This document shows, in pieces, positions 42,331 through 53,287 of a stretch of DNA of 64,000 bases (its first letter is position 1; every line of letters begins with the position of its first letter). The position numbers and the translations under genes are program-made. Origin of the DNA: Chondrus crispus (lineage: Eukaryota; Rhodophyta; Florideophyceae; Gigartinales; Gigartinaceae); the NCBI RefSeq assembly GCF_000350225.1, contig NW_005178745.1, forward strand, positions 58,793-122,792, written 5' to 3'. The notes below the pieces were generated by a model, which saw nothing but the letters and a program-made list of their open reading frames with translations, was not told where the DNA came from and did not search any database.

Positions 42331-44171
42331 ATGGCCCCGACGACAGCCCACATGGGCGCCAACGGCGCCCATGTGGCTGATGACACCATGAAGAAACAGC
42401 CCAAGTGAGTTGCTTTCTTTGCTCGCGCCGATACCTCTTCACTCTTTTTAATTTTCATCATTTGAACCCAGACCGTTCACTGACCACTCTTGTGTGTTCA
42501 TCTAATTTTCGGAAATGCCTTGCTTGTAAATAGACCGGAATTCTCACCGGAAGATCTCTTCAAGTACCAAGATGGCGCCGCCGCTGCCGATTTTCTTGAT
42601 TCTGGAATCGTGCGTTGGTCCCCACCACTAGCCCTCCCCTCTTCGATGTGCGCACCATTTCGAGGCCTTGAGTCTCTTCGCATTTGTGCTAACTTCTTGC
42701 TATTGTTTCATGTACTCTTCAGCTCGGCTACACCTACAGCGACTTCGTCATGTTGCCAGGCCACATCTATTTTGGCGTGGAAAACGTCTCCACCACATCG
42801 CGTATCTCACGTAACATAAGTCTTAGCCTCCCATTAGTTAGTTCTCCTATGGATACCGTCACCGAGTCAGAAATGGCCATCAACATGGCCCTGCAAGGCG
42901 GAATTGGAATTATCCATTACAATAACTCCATCCGTGAGCAGAAGCGCGAAGTCGACCGCGTCAAGCGCTACGAAAACGGCTTCATCACGGATCCCAAGAC
43001 CCTCTCCCCGAAACATACCATCCGCGACGCTCTGGAAATCAAGAATCGCTACGGTTTCATGGGCATCCCCATCACCGAAAGCGGCGGCATGAACAGCAAG
43101 CTTGTTGGAATTGTCACCAATAGGGACGTCGAATTCATTCGCGATAAGGATACTCCGCTCTCTGATATCATGACCACCGAGCTGCAAACCGCTACCGAGG
43201 GATGCTCTCTTGAACTCGCATATACAGTACTGAAGGAGTGTAAGAAGGGGAAGCTCCCCATTGTCAACAATGCAGGTGAGCTTGTTGGACTTGTTGCGCG
43301 AACGGACATCCTGAAAAATCGCGACTTTCCGGAATCGTCAAAGGATAAGGCTCGCAAGAGGCTATTGTCTGGCGCCTCCATCGGCACGAGGCCAGAGGAT
43401 AGAGAGCGTCTCGCTGCTCTCGTAGAAGTCGGACTAGATGTACTCGTCCTTGATTCCAGTCAGGGAGATTCAGTCTTTCAGTTGGACATGATTAGGTATG
43501 TCAAGGAGAAGTATCCACACCTAGAGGTTGTCGCCGGTAACGTCGTCACACAGAATCAGGCGTACCATCTTATCAAGGCCGGTGCTGATGGCCTGCGTAT
43601 TGGGATGGGAAGTGGAAGCATTTGTACAACCCAGGAAGTGATGGCGTGCGGGCGAGCGCAAGCAACTGCTGTCTACCGCGTCTCAAAGCTTGCAAAGGAG
43701 TTCAATGTTCCTTGCATCGCTGATGGAGGTGTGTCTTCATCTGGGCATATCATTAAGGGTTTAGCTTGTGGTGCCTCGTGTGTTATGATGGGTAGTATGC
43801 TGGCCGGAACGGAGGAAAGTCCTGGTGAGTACTTCTACAAAGATGGTGTTCGTCTTAAGAAGTACCGTGGTATGGGTTCGGTCGACGCCATGAAGAAGGG
43901 CTCTAGCGTGCGATATTTCTCTGAAGATGACCGTATTCGAGTTGCGCAGGGAGTATCTGGTGCTGTTGCGGACAAAGGCTCTGTCAAACGTTTCCTGCCA
44001 TACTTGCGAATGGGTGTGAAGCACGGTTTCCAGGACCTCGGAGTCAGAAGCATTCCAGAACTTCATGAACAAGTGTATGACGGCCGGCTGAGGTTCCAGG
44101 TCAGGACACCGGCTGCACAGCTAGAAGGCAACGTCCACTCGTTGTTTACATATGAGAAATCAACCCACTAG
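42331..44171 (+). CDS. IMPDH: Inosine-5'-monophosphate dehydrogenase
   Basis: IMPDH oxidises IMP to XMP with NAD+, the committed step of guanine nucleotide synthesis, in the cytosol. Three exons, 42331-42404, 42534-42609 and 42723-44171, join in frame to give 532 residues; both introns (129 and 113 nt) have GT..AG ends. Exon 2 supplies [14 protein letters not shown] and exon 3 opens [13 protein letters not shown]. The TIM barrel starts with [16 protein letters not shown], a CBS pair follows (about residues 125-245: [30 protein letters not shown]), then the barrel resumes with [15 protein letters not shown] and the active-site loop [10 protein letters not shown] with catalytic Cys near 351, GGVSSSGHI, the flap ([10 protein letters not shown]), and the C-terminal Glu/Tyr-rich end. 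Length is close to the usual 510-525. An ATG at 42750 would drop the N-terminus of the barrel and is rejected. A 13 bp stem lies just after the start codon (see findings). Confidence 0.95.
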
Positions 44172-45036
44172 CATGAAGATACAGCACACATACACACTTC
44201 CGTCGTGATGTTGTGGTTTGCAGTCTGCAGTAAACACCATTAACGGATGCGTCACTGTGCATATTAGTTTGGTTCACCTTATGTGAGAGCACTCAGTTGG
44301 GCTGGCCGTCAAAACACAGAAAGGTCTGTGGAGCGATTCCCTTTTTCGATTTCGCATTGCTATTCTACTGAAGCTGAAGCACTGGCACACAAACGGGGAC
44401 CCGTGAGTTAACACAGTGTAGAACTCACTGTCCGGGTAAGGTGTTAACGCTGTTTGAGGGAATTGGCAGTTTTCAATTCCCCCCGCGGAAGAAAGCAGGG
44501 AGCCAAGGTTGGAGATCTTTATCTGTCTTGGTGACATTTACTGAATAGCTCTGAGAATATGATAATGCCTCGGCTTGCGTTGTCCAAGTCTTCTTCTGGG
44601 CCCGATTTCTGCACACCATCTGGGGCCGATATACTAATGTAGAAGCGTTTATTGATCTTGCGACAGACAGATTCGTGTGTGTCGTAGGGTCACAACGCTA
44701 CTGGATAAAACCATATTTTACAATTTCATGTGCCGGGAGATTCTTGTGCTCAAACAATCGACCAATGAGGAGCATGCGCAGAGAATTGAACCTGTCAGTG
44801 TCACAATAGCGCGAAAGGCACAAGTTCGTCTTCTTTTTCGAAGCCCACCCCTCGCGCCCTCCAACTGGCATCTCTCTCTTACATTTCCGAAGGCTGGCCG
44901 TCGCAGTTGAGAGGAACAGAAGTGCCAATATTCTTCTTCCTTTTCATGAAACATCTTTAAGAAAGAAAACGGGAATCCCTCCAGTTCCGGGACCACTGTC
45001 TATTTCAGAAGGGCTTTAGTTCGTACCTGTCCCGCG
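44172..45036. other. Intergenic region between IMPDH and alpha-mannosidase
   Basis: No gene is supported. Short frames at 44274-44537 and 44677-44910 have no features. It should hold the IMPDH 3' end and the mannosidase promoter. Confidence 0.45.
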
Positions 45037-48000
45037 ATGGCGCAACACTACAAAAACGAAGACATCACCAAAGCTAGAGTCAGAGTCTTCCTGGGGTGGG
45101 ACCACTTCAACCCCAAGGGCAATGTAGCTCCAGGTCGCATGGACCAAAATCTTTGTGGTCGACTGTGGACCTGTCATGACCGTAAAGCAGTCAAGCTTTC
45201 GGTTGCCTCTCCGGCCAAGCAGTTACGTGCTCCTTCACCCGAGTATCTCGAATCTCTCGAATACCGTGAAGCACGCATAGGAGAGAGCTTCGGTCCAACG
45301 TTTTCTACTCATGTCTTTCGACTCAATATCACCGTTCCCGCAAGTATGCACAATCAGCCCATCCATCTGTTGTGGGATTCCAATTCTGAAGCATTGGTGC
45401 TTTCTGAAAAAGGGAACCCAATGCAGGGTCTTGTAGGCGGCGACCACTGGGCAAGGAGAGCAGATTATCCCCTTTTTCCGGACCGACCCCACGGTGTCGG
45501 TCACAGTGGAGAAACGATAATCCTGTACATAGAGATTTCTTGTAATGGATTATTTGGGGCGGGTCGCGGCGGTGATATCGAACCCCCTCAAAGAGATAGG
45601 TGTTTTGAGCTTGAAGAATGCTGTCTTGCCATATTTGACTCTTCGGCTTGGGATCTAATTCATGATGTAACTCTACTTTCTGGCCTCGCTGAGCACCTTC
45701 CTGAAGGTCCGCGGAGGGCACGGGCGCTTCAGACTGCGAATGAAGTTGTCAACGCTGTTGAAGTAGGAACGAAATCCACGTACGAAAGTGGGCGAAGAAT
45801 TGCCGCGAAGTTCCTAGACTGTCGAAACGGCTCCTCTCAGAGCCGAGTTTATTCCATGCTCCATTCCCATATCGATCTAGCGTGGTTATGGCCAATGGCT
45901 TCGACGCCATCAAAGGGAGTCCGAACTTTCGCAACTCAGCTGCGACTGTTGGAGCGTTTTCCGGATAGTATCTTTGTGCAATCACAGGCCCAACTCTACG
46001 ATTGGGTGAAGTCATCGTACCCTTCCCTCTGGGAAGAAGTTTGCAAGAGAGTCCGTGAGGGAAGGTTTGTCCCCGTAGGAGGATCCTGGGTTGAGATGGA
46101 TTGTAACATTCCATCTGGTGAATCTCTGATTCGGCAATTTGTTGTTGGACAAGCATTCTTTCAGAGAAACTTTGGACTCCGTTGTAAGGAATTCTGGTTA
46201 CCTGATACGTTTGGATATTGTGGACAGCTACCACAGATCATGCGCGGATGTGGTATTGACTACTTTCTGACTCAAAAACTAAGTTGGAATCTGTTTAATA
46301 AGTTTCCGTAAGTTTGGTCTCTGCTGGCTGCACAAATGAGACGAATTAGAGAACCGTCGAGATGCGATACTAACTCGGGGCGTTTTATTTATTTTTTCCT
46401 AATGGGTTTGCTTGGTTTACTTCTGTGAATATCCAAATGCAGACATTCAACGTTCGTATGGGAAGGATTGGACGGATCCCAAGTGTTAGCCCATATGCCA
46501 CCAGCTGATACCTACAACGCACAGGCCTTTCCAGAGGAGGTTATGCGAACAGCAAACAAAAACAAGGATGCAGCTGTGCACAACAGTGCAATCATGCTTG
46601 TTGGTCATGGGGACGGCGGGGGTGGTGCATCTCCCGCTATGTTGGAATCGATGAAGCGTATGCATGATCTAGATGGAGTACCAAAAGTTGAATTCTCTAC
46701 TCCAGAGAAGTTCTTTGAGGGCGTTAAATCTAAACAGCACGATTTGCCAAGGTGGGTTGGAGAATTATACTTTGAACTCCATAGAGGCACCTACACAAAT
46801 CAGGCCCGCACAAAGCAAAGCAATCGGCAGTGTGAGAATGCATTGCGAGACTTAGAGCTCGTCGGAACCATTGCTGTTCTTGCAAGTCGACGAACTGGAA
46901 AAGAATTTTCGTATCCAGCTTCTACTCTTGCAGAATGCTGGAAGTTGGTACTTAAAAACTGCTTCCATGATACGCTTCCTGGGTCATGCATTGGCGAAGT
47001 CTATGAAGAGACGACACGAGATTACGCTTTGGTTACCGGAGAATGTACTCTAGAGATTGAAAAGGCGGTGACGTCAATTTCTGAAGCATTCACAGCCACT
47101 TATTCCAACGGCGATTCACGAGCGGCGAAGCGCTTGAAGACGCAAGCTACTGAGAGAGAATCACTGAGTCATGACCAACACAGCTTTAATACAGTTCTTC
47201 TCCATCGGGGCGCCGCTTGCAAGCCACAAAATGATTTGCCCGTAGTATTTGAGGCGAAGCAATCTCCAGATTTCTTCTTCAGCTCAGGTGTTGGTGTCCA
47301 AACGACACGAATGAGTGCTGTCACGTGCTATCCCGAAAACGCAAGCACAACGAATAAGAAGCCACTAGTTCGCTCTATCGTCGCAGTGAAATCACGGCCC
47401 TCCGGTCTAGGAATCACATTGCAGCCAGAACTGCTTGACGCTGAAGAGATTAAGAAGAGCATTGAACCAGCAACAGTTGCTTGTCAAGAAGAAAATGGCC
47501 AAATGAGGTATGTTCTTGCAAACCGATTTGTCAAAGCCACCATTAGTGCTACAGGGCATATGAGTAGTTTAATCCTTCTGGACGAATCCGGCCGTCATCG
47601 TGAAGCCTTAGTACAGACCGCTGGCAAGGCAAAGTCAGAGATCGATGGGGGAAACAGACTAGTGCTTTATGACGACGTGAGCCAATTTTGGTGCGCATGG
47701 GACACGGAAGTGTACTCATTTGAGAAGAAATCTGTGATAGGAAATGCGGTAGGGTGCGAGGTAGTCGATGAGGGTCCTTTACGGGTAAGCCTACATTTCA
47801 CATATCCTTCCACGGAGGCAGGAACAACAGTACGGCAGCTCGTTTCTTTGCGGGCAGAAAGCACACGTGTAGACTTCCGAACAGATGTTGATTGGAAAGA
47901 AAGCCGCAAGATTCTTCGAGTCCTGTTCAACACGCGGGTGAAAGCGCCCTTTGCAAGCTACAATAGTCAGTTTGGTTTCGTGCGACGTCCTACCACGTTC

Positions 48001-48666
48001 AACCATTCGTGGGAGATTGCCAAATTTGAAGCCGTGGGACATCAGTACTGCGACCTGAGTGAGCATCAATTTGGTATTGCACTTCTAAACGATTGCAAGT
48101 ATGGATATTCTGTTAGGGATAATACCATGCGGCTTTCGCTTCTTCGGGCTTCGAAGTCTCCGGATGACAGTGCCGATATGGGGATGCACCGCATGACGTA
48201 TTCAATTCTGCCTCATTGGGAATCGTTTCCTACTCGTACAGTGTTAGACGAAGCTGCGGATCTGAACTGGCCTCCCCTGCTTAATCAAGTAAGGCATGCC
48301 TGCGCTGGCGCACGGCTCTACAATTTTAGTCAAACCTTTGAGATGGTTGTCACGGGTCCATCGCGAGGGCTTGACACGGTAGTAATTAGCGCCATCAAAC
48401 AAGCTGAGCAAGCAGAACAGCAAACGAACAACGTTGTGGTGAGAATGTATGAGGCCATGGGAGCACGTGGTCTGGCACAGCTCTCTTGTCCCTCAGGTTT
48501 GACAGTCTCTACAGTTCAAGAGTGCAACATGCTGGAGGATACTGTTAGTATGTCTACAGGCACTCTCTCAGTCGCCGAGTCAACACAAGGGTCATGTGTA
48601 ATTGGCGTCCCTTTCACACCTTTCCAAATCCGTACAATAATGCTCACGCTTGCGGTGAGGGAGTAG
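45037..48666 (+). CDS. Class II alpha-mannosidase (GH38, cytosolic/vacuolar type)
   Basis: GH38 enzymes hydrolyse alpha-mannose residues; this subgroup (Ams1/MAN2C1) trims free oligomannosides in the cytosol or vacuole. Two exons, 45037-46307 and 46443-48666, join in phase (135 nt intron, GTAAGT..AG) to 1164 residues, somewhat longer than the usual ~1040-1080. The subgroup's N-terminal beta domain comes first, including PIHLLWDSNSEALVLSEKGN. The catalytic domain has HSHIDLAWLWP at about residue 276 (zinc ligands), WVEMDCNIPSGESLIRQF, and the nucleophile Asp390 in FWLPDTFGYCGQLPQI. After the intron come VWEGLDGSQVL and MLVGHGDGGGG, then NCFHDTLPGSCIGEVYEET near residue 599. The C-terminal beta-sandwich has QFWCAWDTEVYSFEKK and related strands. 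There is no signal peptide, consistent with cytosolic synthesis. All family blocks are present and uninterrupted. Confidence 0.95.
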
Positions 48667-48797
48667 CTAGCAGTTGAATTCGTGATTGTTAAACGTTTGA
48701 CAGCATTTGGGGCCGATAGTTCAATAAGTTTTCCCTTCTAAGCAGCACTGATACGTTTCGTAAAGTTAATGAAAGCAAAGCATGCTCGATGTAAGTA

Positions 48798-48834
48798 GTA
48801 CCAGGTATGTACTTAGTAAGTACATACCTGGTAC
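48798..48834. repeat. Perfect hairpin with a one-base centre
   Basis: 18-base arms GTACCAGGTATGTACTTA (48798-48815) and their complement (48817-48834) are separated by a single G. It lies between the stop codon of the mannosidase and the sirB gene. Confidence 0.97.
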
Positions 48835-48968
48835 ATACCCATACTTCTAACACAGCAAGAGTGCCATTTGCAGGCCGTTGTGCTTAGTTAGAGGGCCATC
48901 TTCATCACATACCGTATGATCCACTGTGATTTTTCTCATTCCTCCTCGACTGATAAATATATCATTGG

Positions 48969-48990
48969 GGGTACCCTTCGAAGGGTACCC
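48969..48990. repeat. Perfect 22 bp palindrome upstream of sirB
   Basis: GGGTACCCTTC and its complement meet without a spacer, about 250 bp before the chosen sirB start codon. It could be a protein-binding palindrome or one more of the chance-free palindromes scattered through this window. Confidence 0.9.
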
Positions 48991-49239
48991 ATTGAATTGC
49001 TGTTTTCTACTTTTTCGGTTCTTTATTTTGTGAGCACAGGGCAGTTGCATGGGTTTGTTGCCCGCTTCCTGCAATTGCCTGGACTTCTTCTGAAGTCCCA
49101 GTTCTCGGTTTGTTCTTCGCCATTGCTTGAGAGTGTACACATCACATTTACGCAGCGTCCACTTGTCGGAACTCATCGTCCAAGATTGTCTCATCTCTTT
49201 CTCCGGACCCTGGTACTTGCAGAAACTCCAAGCAATCCA

Positions 49240-49785
49240 ATGGACTCCGAAAGAGCACTAGGTTTCATCCAAAGCGCATCGTTTTCCCTACTAACTTCAC
49301 GAGGGGCTCACCTTCGAACGCGATGCGTGCAGCGGCAAGCGCGGAATTCCACAGGAAGATGCGTTAGGCCCCGTTTTGTCGCAGTAACAAACAACCCATC
49401 TAAGCCTGTCGAATCACAAACTCGTCAATCCTCCGCCCTGCTCCTTGTCGATCATGGCTCGAAGAGAGCCTCTGCGAACGAGATGCTATCAAGAGTCGCT
49501 GATATGATTCGAGAGAAGAGTGACATCCCTGTTTACACTGCTCACATGGAGATTGCCTCCCCGACGATTGCTGACGGAATGGAACAATGCGTGCAAAATG
49601 GGGCAGAGCATGTCATTGTAGTACCATTCTTCCTCTCCCCAGGAAGACATGCGACCACAGACGTGCCAAATCTGGCAGCGGAAGCAGCTGCCCAAAACCG
49701 TAACGTGTCTTTCGAAGTACGATCGCCGATTGGAACTCACCCAGGCATTGTGGATGTTATCCTGGACCGTGCTGGTTTACTTTGA
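49240..49785 (+). CDS. sirB: Sirohydrochlorin ferrochelatase, plastid type
   Basis: SirB inserts Fe2+ into sirohydrochlorin to make siroheme, the cofactor of sulfite and nitrite reductases. The mature part (about residues 66-181) is a single CbiX domain: LLLVDHGSKRASANEML with the metal-binding His72, YTAHMEIASPTIADGMEQC, and HVIVVPFFLSPGRHATTDVP with the second metal ligand His137, ending GTHPGIVDVILDRA. One-domain length and wording match plant SirB. The preceding ~65 residues are rich in Ser, Arg and Thr and poor in acids, as in a plastid transit peptide. The ATG at 49240 gives this 181-residue form. The frame is open upstream to 48916, but that would add ~108 residues covering a palindrome and is not favoured. 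No intron. The next gene, FKBP, converges on it. Confidence 0.88.
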   Translation: MDSERALGFIQSASFSLLTSRGAHLRTRCVQRQARNSTGRCVRPRFVAVTNNPSKPVESQTRQSSALLLVDHGSKRASANEMLSRVADMIREKSDIPVYTAHMEIASPTIADGMEQCVQNGAEHVIVVPFFLSPGRHATTDVPNLAAEAAAQNRNVSFEVRSPIGTHPGIVDVILDRAGLL

Positions 49786-50045
49786 TATGTACATCAATTA
49801 ATGGAGTTACACTGTGTCGTGTTTGCACCAAATAATCTTCAATTGAGCAACGTCACTTGCTCGCATTCGCGCCCACTACTCGCAGTAGCGAAGCAGAACC
49901 CCTGGCTATTCCTCCTCATATGTCTAGCTTACTTTCCCTCTTTACTCCGTTCGGGGTTCTGGGTGGACACGCTCACAGCTACTGCACCGTAGCCGTGTCG
50001 TATATCTGCTTTTTTTGGGGCTGCAACTTCGTTTCGGTCCCGTGT

Positions 50046-50807
50046 TTACTTCTTTTTCTTTTTGCCTCCTTTCTTCCCCTTATGTTTGTTTGCGAGCTTC
50101 TCCCGTAATTCTGCAGCACGATCTGCTTTTCGTGTTTTCTCCTCATTCTTCAAGGCTTCCTCATCCTCTCTTCTTTGCTGTGCAATTTCGCGTTCTCGCT
50201 TGATTTCCTCAAGACGTGAAAGATCTTGCTTTGTGGAGTCGACCTTAACAATACGCTTGTGCGTGGCACGGACATCGAGCACCTCAATTTCGAATCGGAG
50301 GTCTGCATCTGGGGGAACGTCCTGTGAACCATCCTTTCCGTACGCATACCGGGCAGCAACCGTCAAGGTGGCAACCTCGCCCGCGCGCAGTTCGCGTAGC
50401 CCAGCTTCCAATCCGCGGATCAATGAGGACTTTCCAGATGGAGGGATGTCCAGATGCACGATCATAGCATAATTCTGCTCGCGCGAGGAGTCAAAACGAT
50501 CTCCTGTGGACACCAAGAAGCCTTCATAGTGCATCTCCACAAATGGTTCTTCCTTGGATGGCCGATCTCCGTCGTCAGCTGCCTTTGTCACAGCGAGTAA
50601 CACGCCGCGGTCTCCTGTTACATCGCGCGTGCCCTCCGGTAAAGGCGGTAGCTTTGCTTCATTAACGCCGTGAGATTCGTCATCTGATAACTTGAGCGTT
50701 TCCGTGAACTCGAAGAGATCGGCGCCTGCGTCAAAAGCAGAGGGACCAGCCCCTGGGGTAGGGCTGCTGATGTCAAAATCATCGTCATCCCAATTGCCAA
50801 GACTCAT
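50046..50807 (-). CDS. FKBP-type peptidyl-prolyl isomerase with acidic N- and Lys-rich C-terminus
   Basis: 253 residues. FKBP domain at about residues 66-180: VEMHYEGFLVSTGDRFDSS, the IPPSGKSSLIRGLEAGLREL helix/flap, GEVATLTVAARYAYG, and RFEIEVLDV. The Gln/Trp-type active-site helix is altered (VHLDIPP, RGLEAGL), so strength of isomerase activity is uncertain. The N-terminus begins MSLGNWDDDDFDISSPTPG, a W-plus-acidic motif. After the domain comes a long charged helix (SRLEEIKREREIAQQRREDE) ending in GKKGGKKKKK. The shorter start at 50807 is chosen over the open ATG at 50906, because the extra 33 residues lack domain character and the acidic motif fits a mature N-terminus. It diverges from the TUTase gene, with about 700 bp between the start codons. 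Confidence 0.85.
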   Translation of the reverse strand: MSLGNWDDDDFDISSPTPGAGPSAFDAGADLFEFTETLKLSDDESHGVNEAKLPPLPEGTRDVTGDRGVLLAVTKAADDGDRPSKEEPFVEMHYEGFLVSTGDRFDSSREQNYAMIVHLDIPPSGKSSLIRGLEAGLRELRAGEVATLTVAARYAYGKDGSQDVPPDADLRFEIEVLDVRATHKRIVKVDSTKQDLSRLEEIKREREIAQQRREDEEALKNEEKTRKADRAAELREKLANKHKGKKGGKKKKK

Positions 50808-51502
50808 GTTGCCGAGGAACTGTATTTGAGGACAAGCAGTGGCACCGGAAAGCAGCAATTTTGTTTCCGGGCTCTTGCGTAAGTCGAAACAGGCCTGGAA
50901 AGACACACGGGTTCCAGTCGCTACGAATGCAACCTAATCCCTCACGCGGCTGATAACCACAAGCGAGTTGTTCCGGGCAACCAAGGTCGATAGATGCCAC
51001 CGCTGCGCTTCAGTACCACAATAAACAAAGGCGGGCGATGGTCAAGACCTCCACGTGTATCTCCCGCGCTTTACGTCCGTTGATTGGCTTGCTGCTTGTT
51101 GTACACGTGTACAGCATGTATTATTTCTTTTAATTTTCAACCATAGTTTTCGGGGCACAGAATGTATGAGGCAAGCAGGTTCTTTCTGCTCGGCATTTTC
51201 GCGATCATTCTATTTTGTCAAGCAACCGTCAGGCAGCTTGGTCGCGTTCATGTATTGATCCTAGTTTCACAAATTCTACTTTCCGTGGCTTGTTCTACGT
51301 TCTTTCAAAGCGGGAATTCCCGACCCATGTGCACACGGATGGGATTTGACGCTGTGCAACTCATGCAACAGCAGGAGACGCAAGTAGCAACCATCCGTTC
51401 TTCGCCATCATCAGTACGTTACAGTAATTTTGCTGCGTTTGATTCTCCGTCGTACCGACAGCTCTCACTCATTCTTTCAAAAAGAAAGCTCCATATAACT
51501 GA
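50808..51502. promoter_or_regulatory. Shared upstream region of divergent FKBP and TUTase genes
   Basis: The two start codons face away from each other across about 695 bp. A TGTACACGTGTACA palindrome (about 51100-51113) is a candidate binding site. The plus frame at 51162-51602 is open for 146 codons with a hydrophobic N-terminus, but it is out of frame with the TUTase and overlaps it; it could be a leader exon if an unseen splice exists. Confidence 0.4.
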
Positions 51503-53287
51503 ATGGGAATCTCCAATGAAAGGAGTGAACAGCAAGTGGTCCCCCCGAAACCCCCTGGTGTACGTAAACCTCCTCGTGCCGCTCCTACAGTTGGCAAGGT
51601 GAAAAAGTTGCTCAAGAAATGTCTCAAGGAAGGCAACTTCACGCCCTTGCCAAGCGTATTTGCGCTTCTCAAGTCAGGCATTGTCACTGCTGATAGTCTT
51701 TGCTTCGACTTGTTGGAGGCTTGTTGCATAAGTTCAGGAAAGAAAGACATCCTTCCAGAGATTAGGCAATCACGGCAAACACTCTTGAAAGCACCAGAAA
51801 GAAACCCTGAAGATATTCCCGCGGAAGAAAATGATGTCGATAAAAAGGAGTCGAAGAAAAAACTGTTGAACGAACAGCGCGTAGACGAAGATGATGAGGC
51901 CGTTGCAGCTGTCAAGGAAGATCCAATAGACTGGTTATCAAAGTTGCAATCCATTATAAGCAAGCCAGAAGGTGTATACGAATTGTTTGTATCCAAAATC
52001 CGCTCTCGCCCCAAATTTGCTATTGAAGCAGATAATTTGCGAAACGTGCTTCACGTCCGAATCTCAGTAACATTAGATGTTTCGCAGAAAATGCGGCGAC
52101 TTTTTGGAGATCTAGTTACCGGAGTCGGAAGCTGTCGGTATGGGCCCACGGATGACACACATCAAGGGAGCAAAGTATACATAAGTGCAACAAAACAGGC
52201 AGCGAAGGAGTGTTTTCATACCCTGCAAAAGATGGGAAGGGACGTGACGAAGAATGCTGCAGAAACGCTGCAGGCGAGCCTTTCAAGTTACTGCGACGTT
52301 TGGCGAACAGCTGATTTCAGCAAATCTTGCACGGTGGCATACCGACGAGCGAAGCAACTAGTGATTAGCGATCACGATGCCGGTTTGTATGGAGCAAAAG
52401 TGTTTATGTATGGTTCTGGGAGCGTCGGTCTCGCGCTCGGGAGTTCGGACGTTGACATTGCCGTCATACTGCCGGGTAAACCCGATGCACTTGATGGCAA
52501 GAAGAACGAGCCGCAAAAGAATAGAAGGACAGAAGTGCTGGCGTTACTTCGGAGGTGTGCCGTGAAAGCCAAAATGGAAACGGTTTGCCTCATTGACTCT
52601 GCGAAGGTGCCTGTACTACGATACTGGGATCCAGTAGCTCAAGCTGATGTGGACATAACTCTGAGCACCGATAATCCTATCTTGCTTTCTCGTTTCATGC
52701 GATGTCACATGCAGAGTGACGCTCGAGTTTGGGAACTCTGTATGTGTATCAAATACTGGGCGAAGCAAAGAAAGGTGACAGGGGTTTTTCCTGATGGGTT
52801 CATCAATTCGATTGGATGGACAATTATGGTCATCTTCTTCCTGCACCACATTGCAAGTCCTCGTGTTGGATCATTGTTCCGTGTCAAAGGAAAGGAATCT
52901 AATCACTGTGCGATTGTAAAAGTCCCTTGGCTGTTGGGGTGCTTTCAAGCCATGGGACAGAAGCAGACAACGTCTGTGTTATTGATGCGGTTCTTTCAGT
53001 TTTTTGGGTCTGAATTTGATTTCGTCAAATTTGCTATTTCCTTGAACTGCCACGCACTCTCTGATGCGGAAGCGGCACGGATCAACATGAACTCACCAGT
53101 GTTTATCGAACATCCGTTGGTGCCGGGAACAAATGTGGTGAATCACGTGACAAAAAGTAGCCTAGAAAGAACCTTAACAGAAATGCGGAGAGCTTGCTTC
53201 ATGTGCCTTACAGTTGGCGACGCGGAAACACTGTTCAAGGAGAGGATTGGAGATGCATCGGACAGGACAGAATTCTTTCGTGACTAA
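51503..53287 (+). CDS. Non-canonical poly(A) polymerase / terminal uridylyltransferase
   Basis: 594 residues, one exon. Enzymes of this group add A or U tails to RNA 3' ends. The N-terminal third is charged and probably disordered. The nucleotidyltransferase core has FMYGSGSVGLALGSSDVDI with the paired Asp316/Asp318, and the third carboxylate at about 384 in QADVDITL. The central domain has WELCMCIKYWAKQRKVTG and PDGFINSIGWTIMVIFFL. The PAP-associated part ends with VFIEHPLVPGTNVVNHVTKS and a final helix TLTEMRRACF, close to the SPIxIEDPLxPxxNVARxV consensus. A stop (TGA) directly precedes the ATG in frame, so this start holds unless an upstream exon is spliced in. The substrate (A or U) and the compartment cannot be read from the sequence. 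Confidence 0.88.
   Translation: MGISNERSEQQVVPPKPPGVRKPPRAAPTVGKVKKLLKKCLKEGNFTPLPSVFALLKSGIVTADSLCFDLLEACCISSGKKDILPEIRQSRQTLLKAPERNPEDIPAEENDVDKKESKKKLLNEQRVDEDDEAVAAVKEDPIDWLSKLQSIISKPEGVYELFVSKIRSRPKFAIEADNLRNVLHVRISVTLDVSQKMRRLFGDLVTGVGSCRYGPTDDTHQGSKVYISATKQAAKECFHTLQKMGRDVTKNAAETLQASLSSYCDVWRTADFSKSCTVAYRRAKQLVISDHDAGLYGAKVFMYGSGSVGLALGSSDVDIAVILPGKPDALDGKKNEPQKNRRTEVLALLRRCAVKAKMETVCLIDSAKVPVLRYWDPVAQADVDITLSTDNPILLSRFMRCHMQSDARVWELCMCIKYWAKQRKVTGVFPDGFINSIGWTIMVIFFLHHIASPRVGSLFRVKGKESNHCAIVKVPWLLGCFQAMGQKQTTSVLLMRFFQFFGSEFDFVKFAISLNCHALSDAEAARINMNSPVFIEHPLVPGTNVVNHVTKSSLERTLTEMRRACFMCLTVGDAETLFKERIGDASDRTEFFRD

Noticed and set aside
42750..44171. ATG at 42750 as the IMPDH start
   Set aside because: It would remove the conserved first strand ([13 protein letters not shown]), which is restored by two short introns with good splice sites.
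48916..49239. Longer start for sirB at 48916
   Set aside because: The extension spans a 22 bp palindrome and has no conserved features; the later ATG leaves a normal transit peptide.
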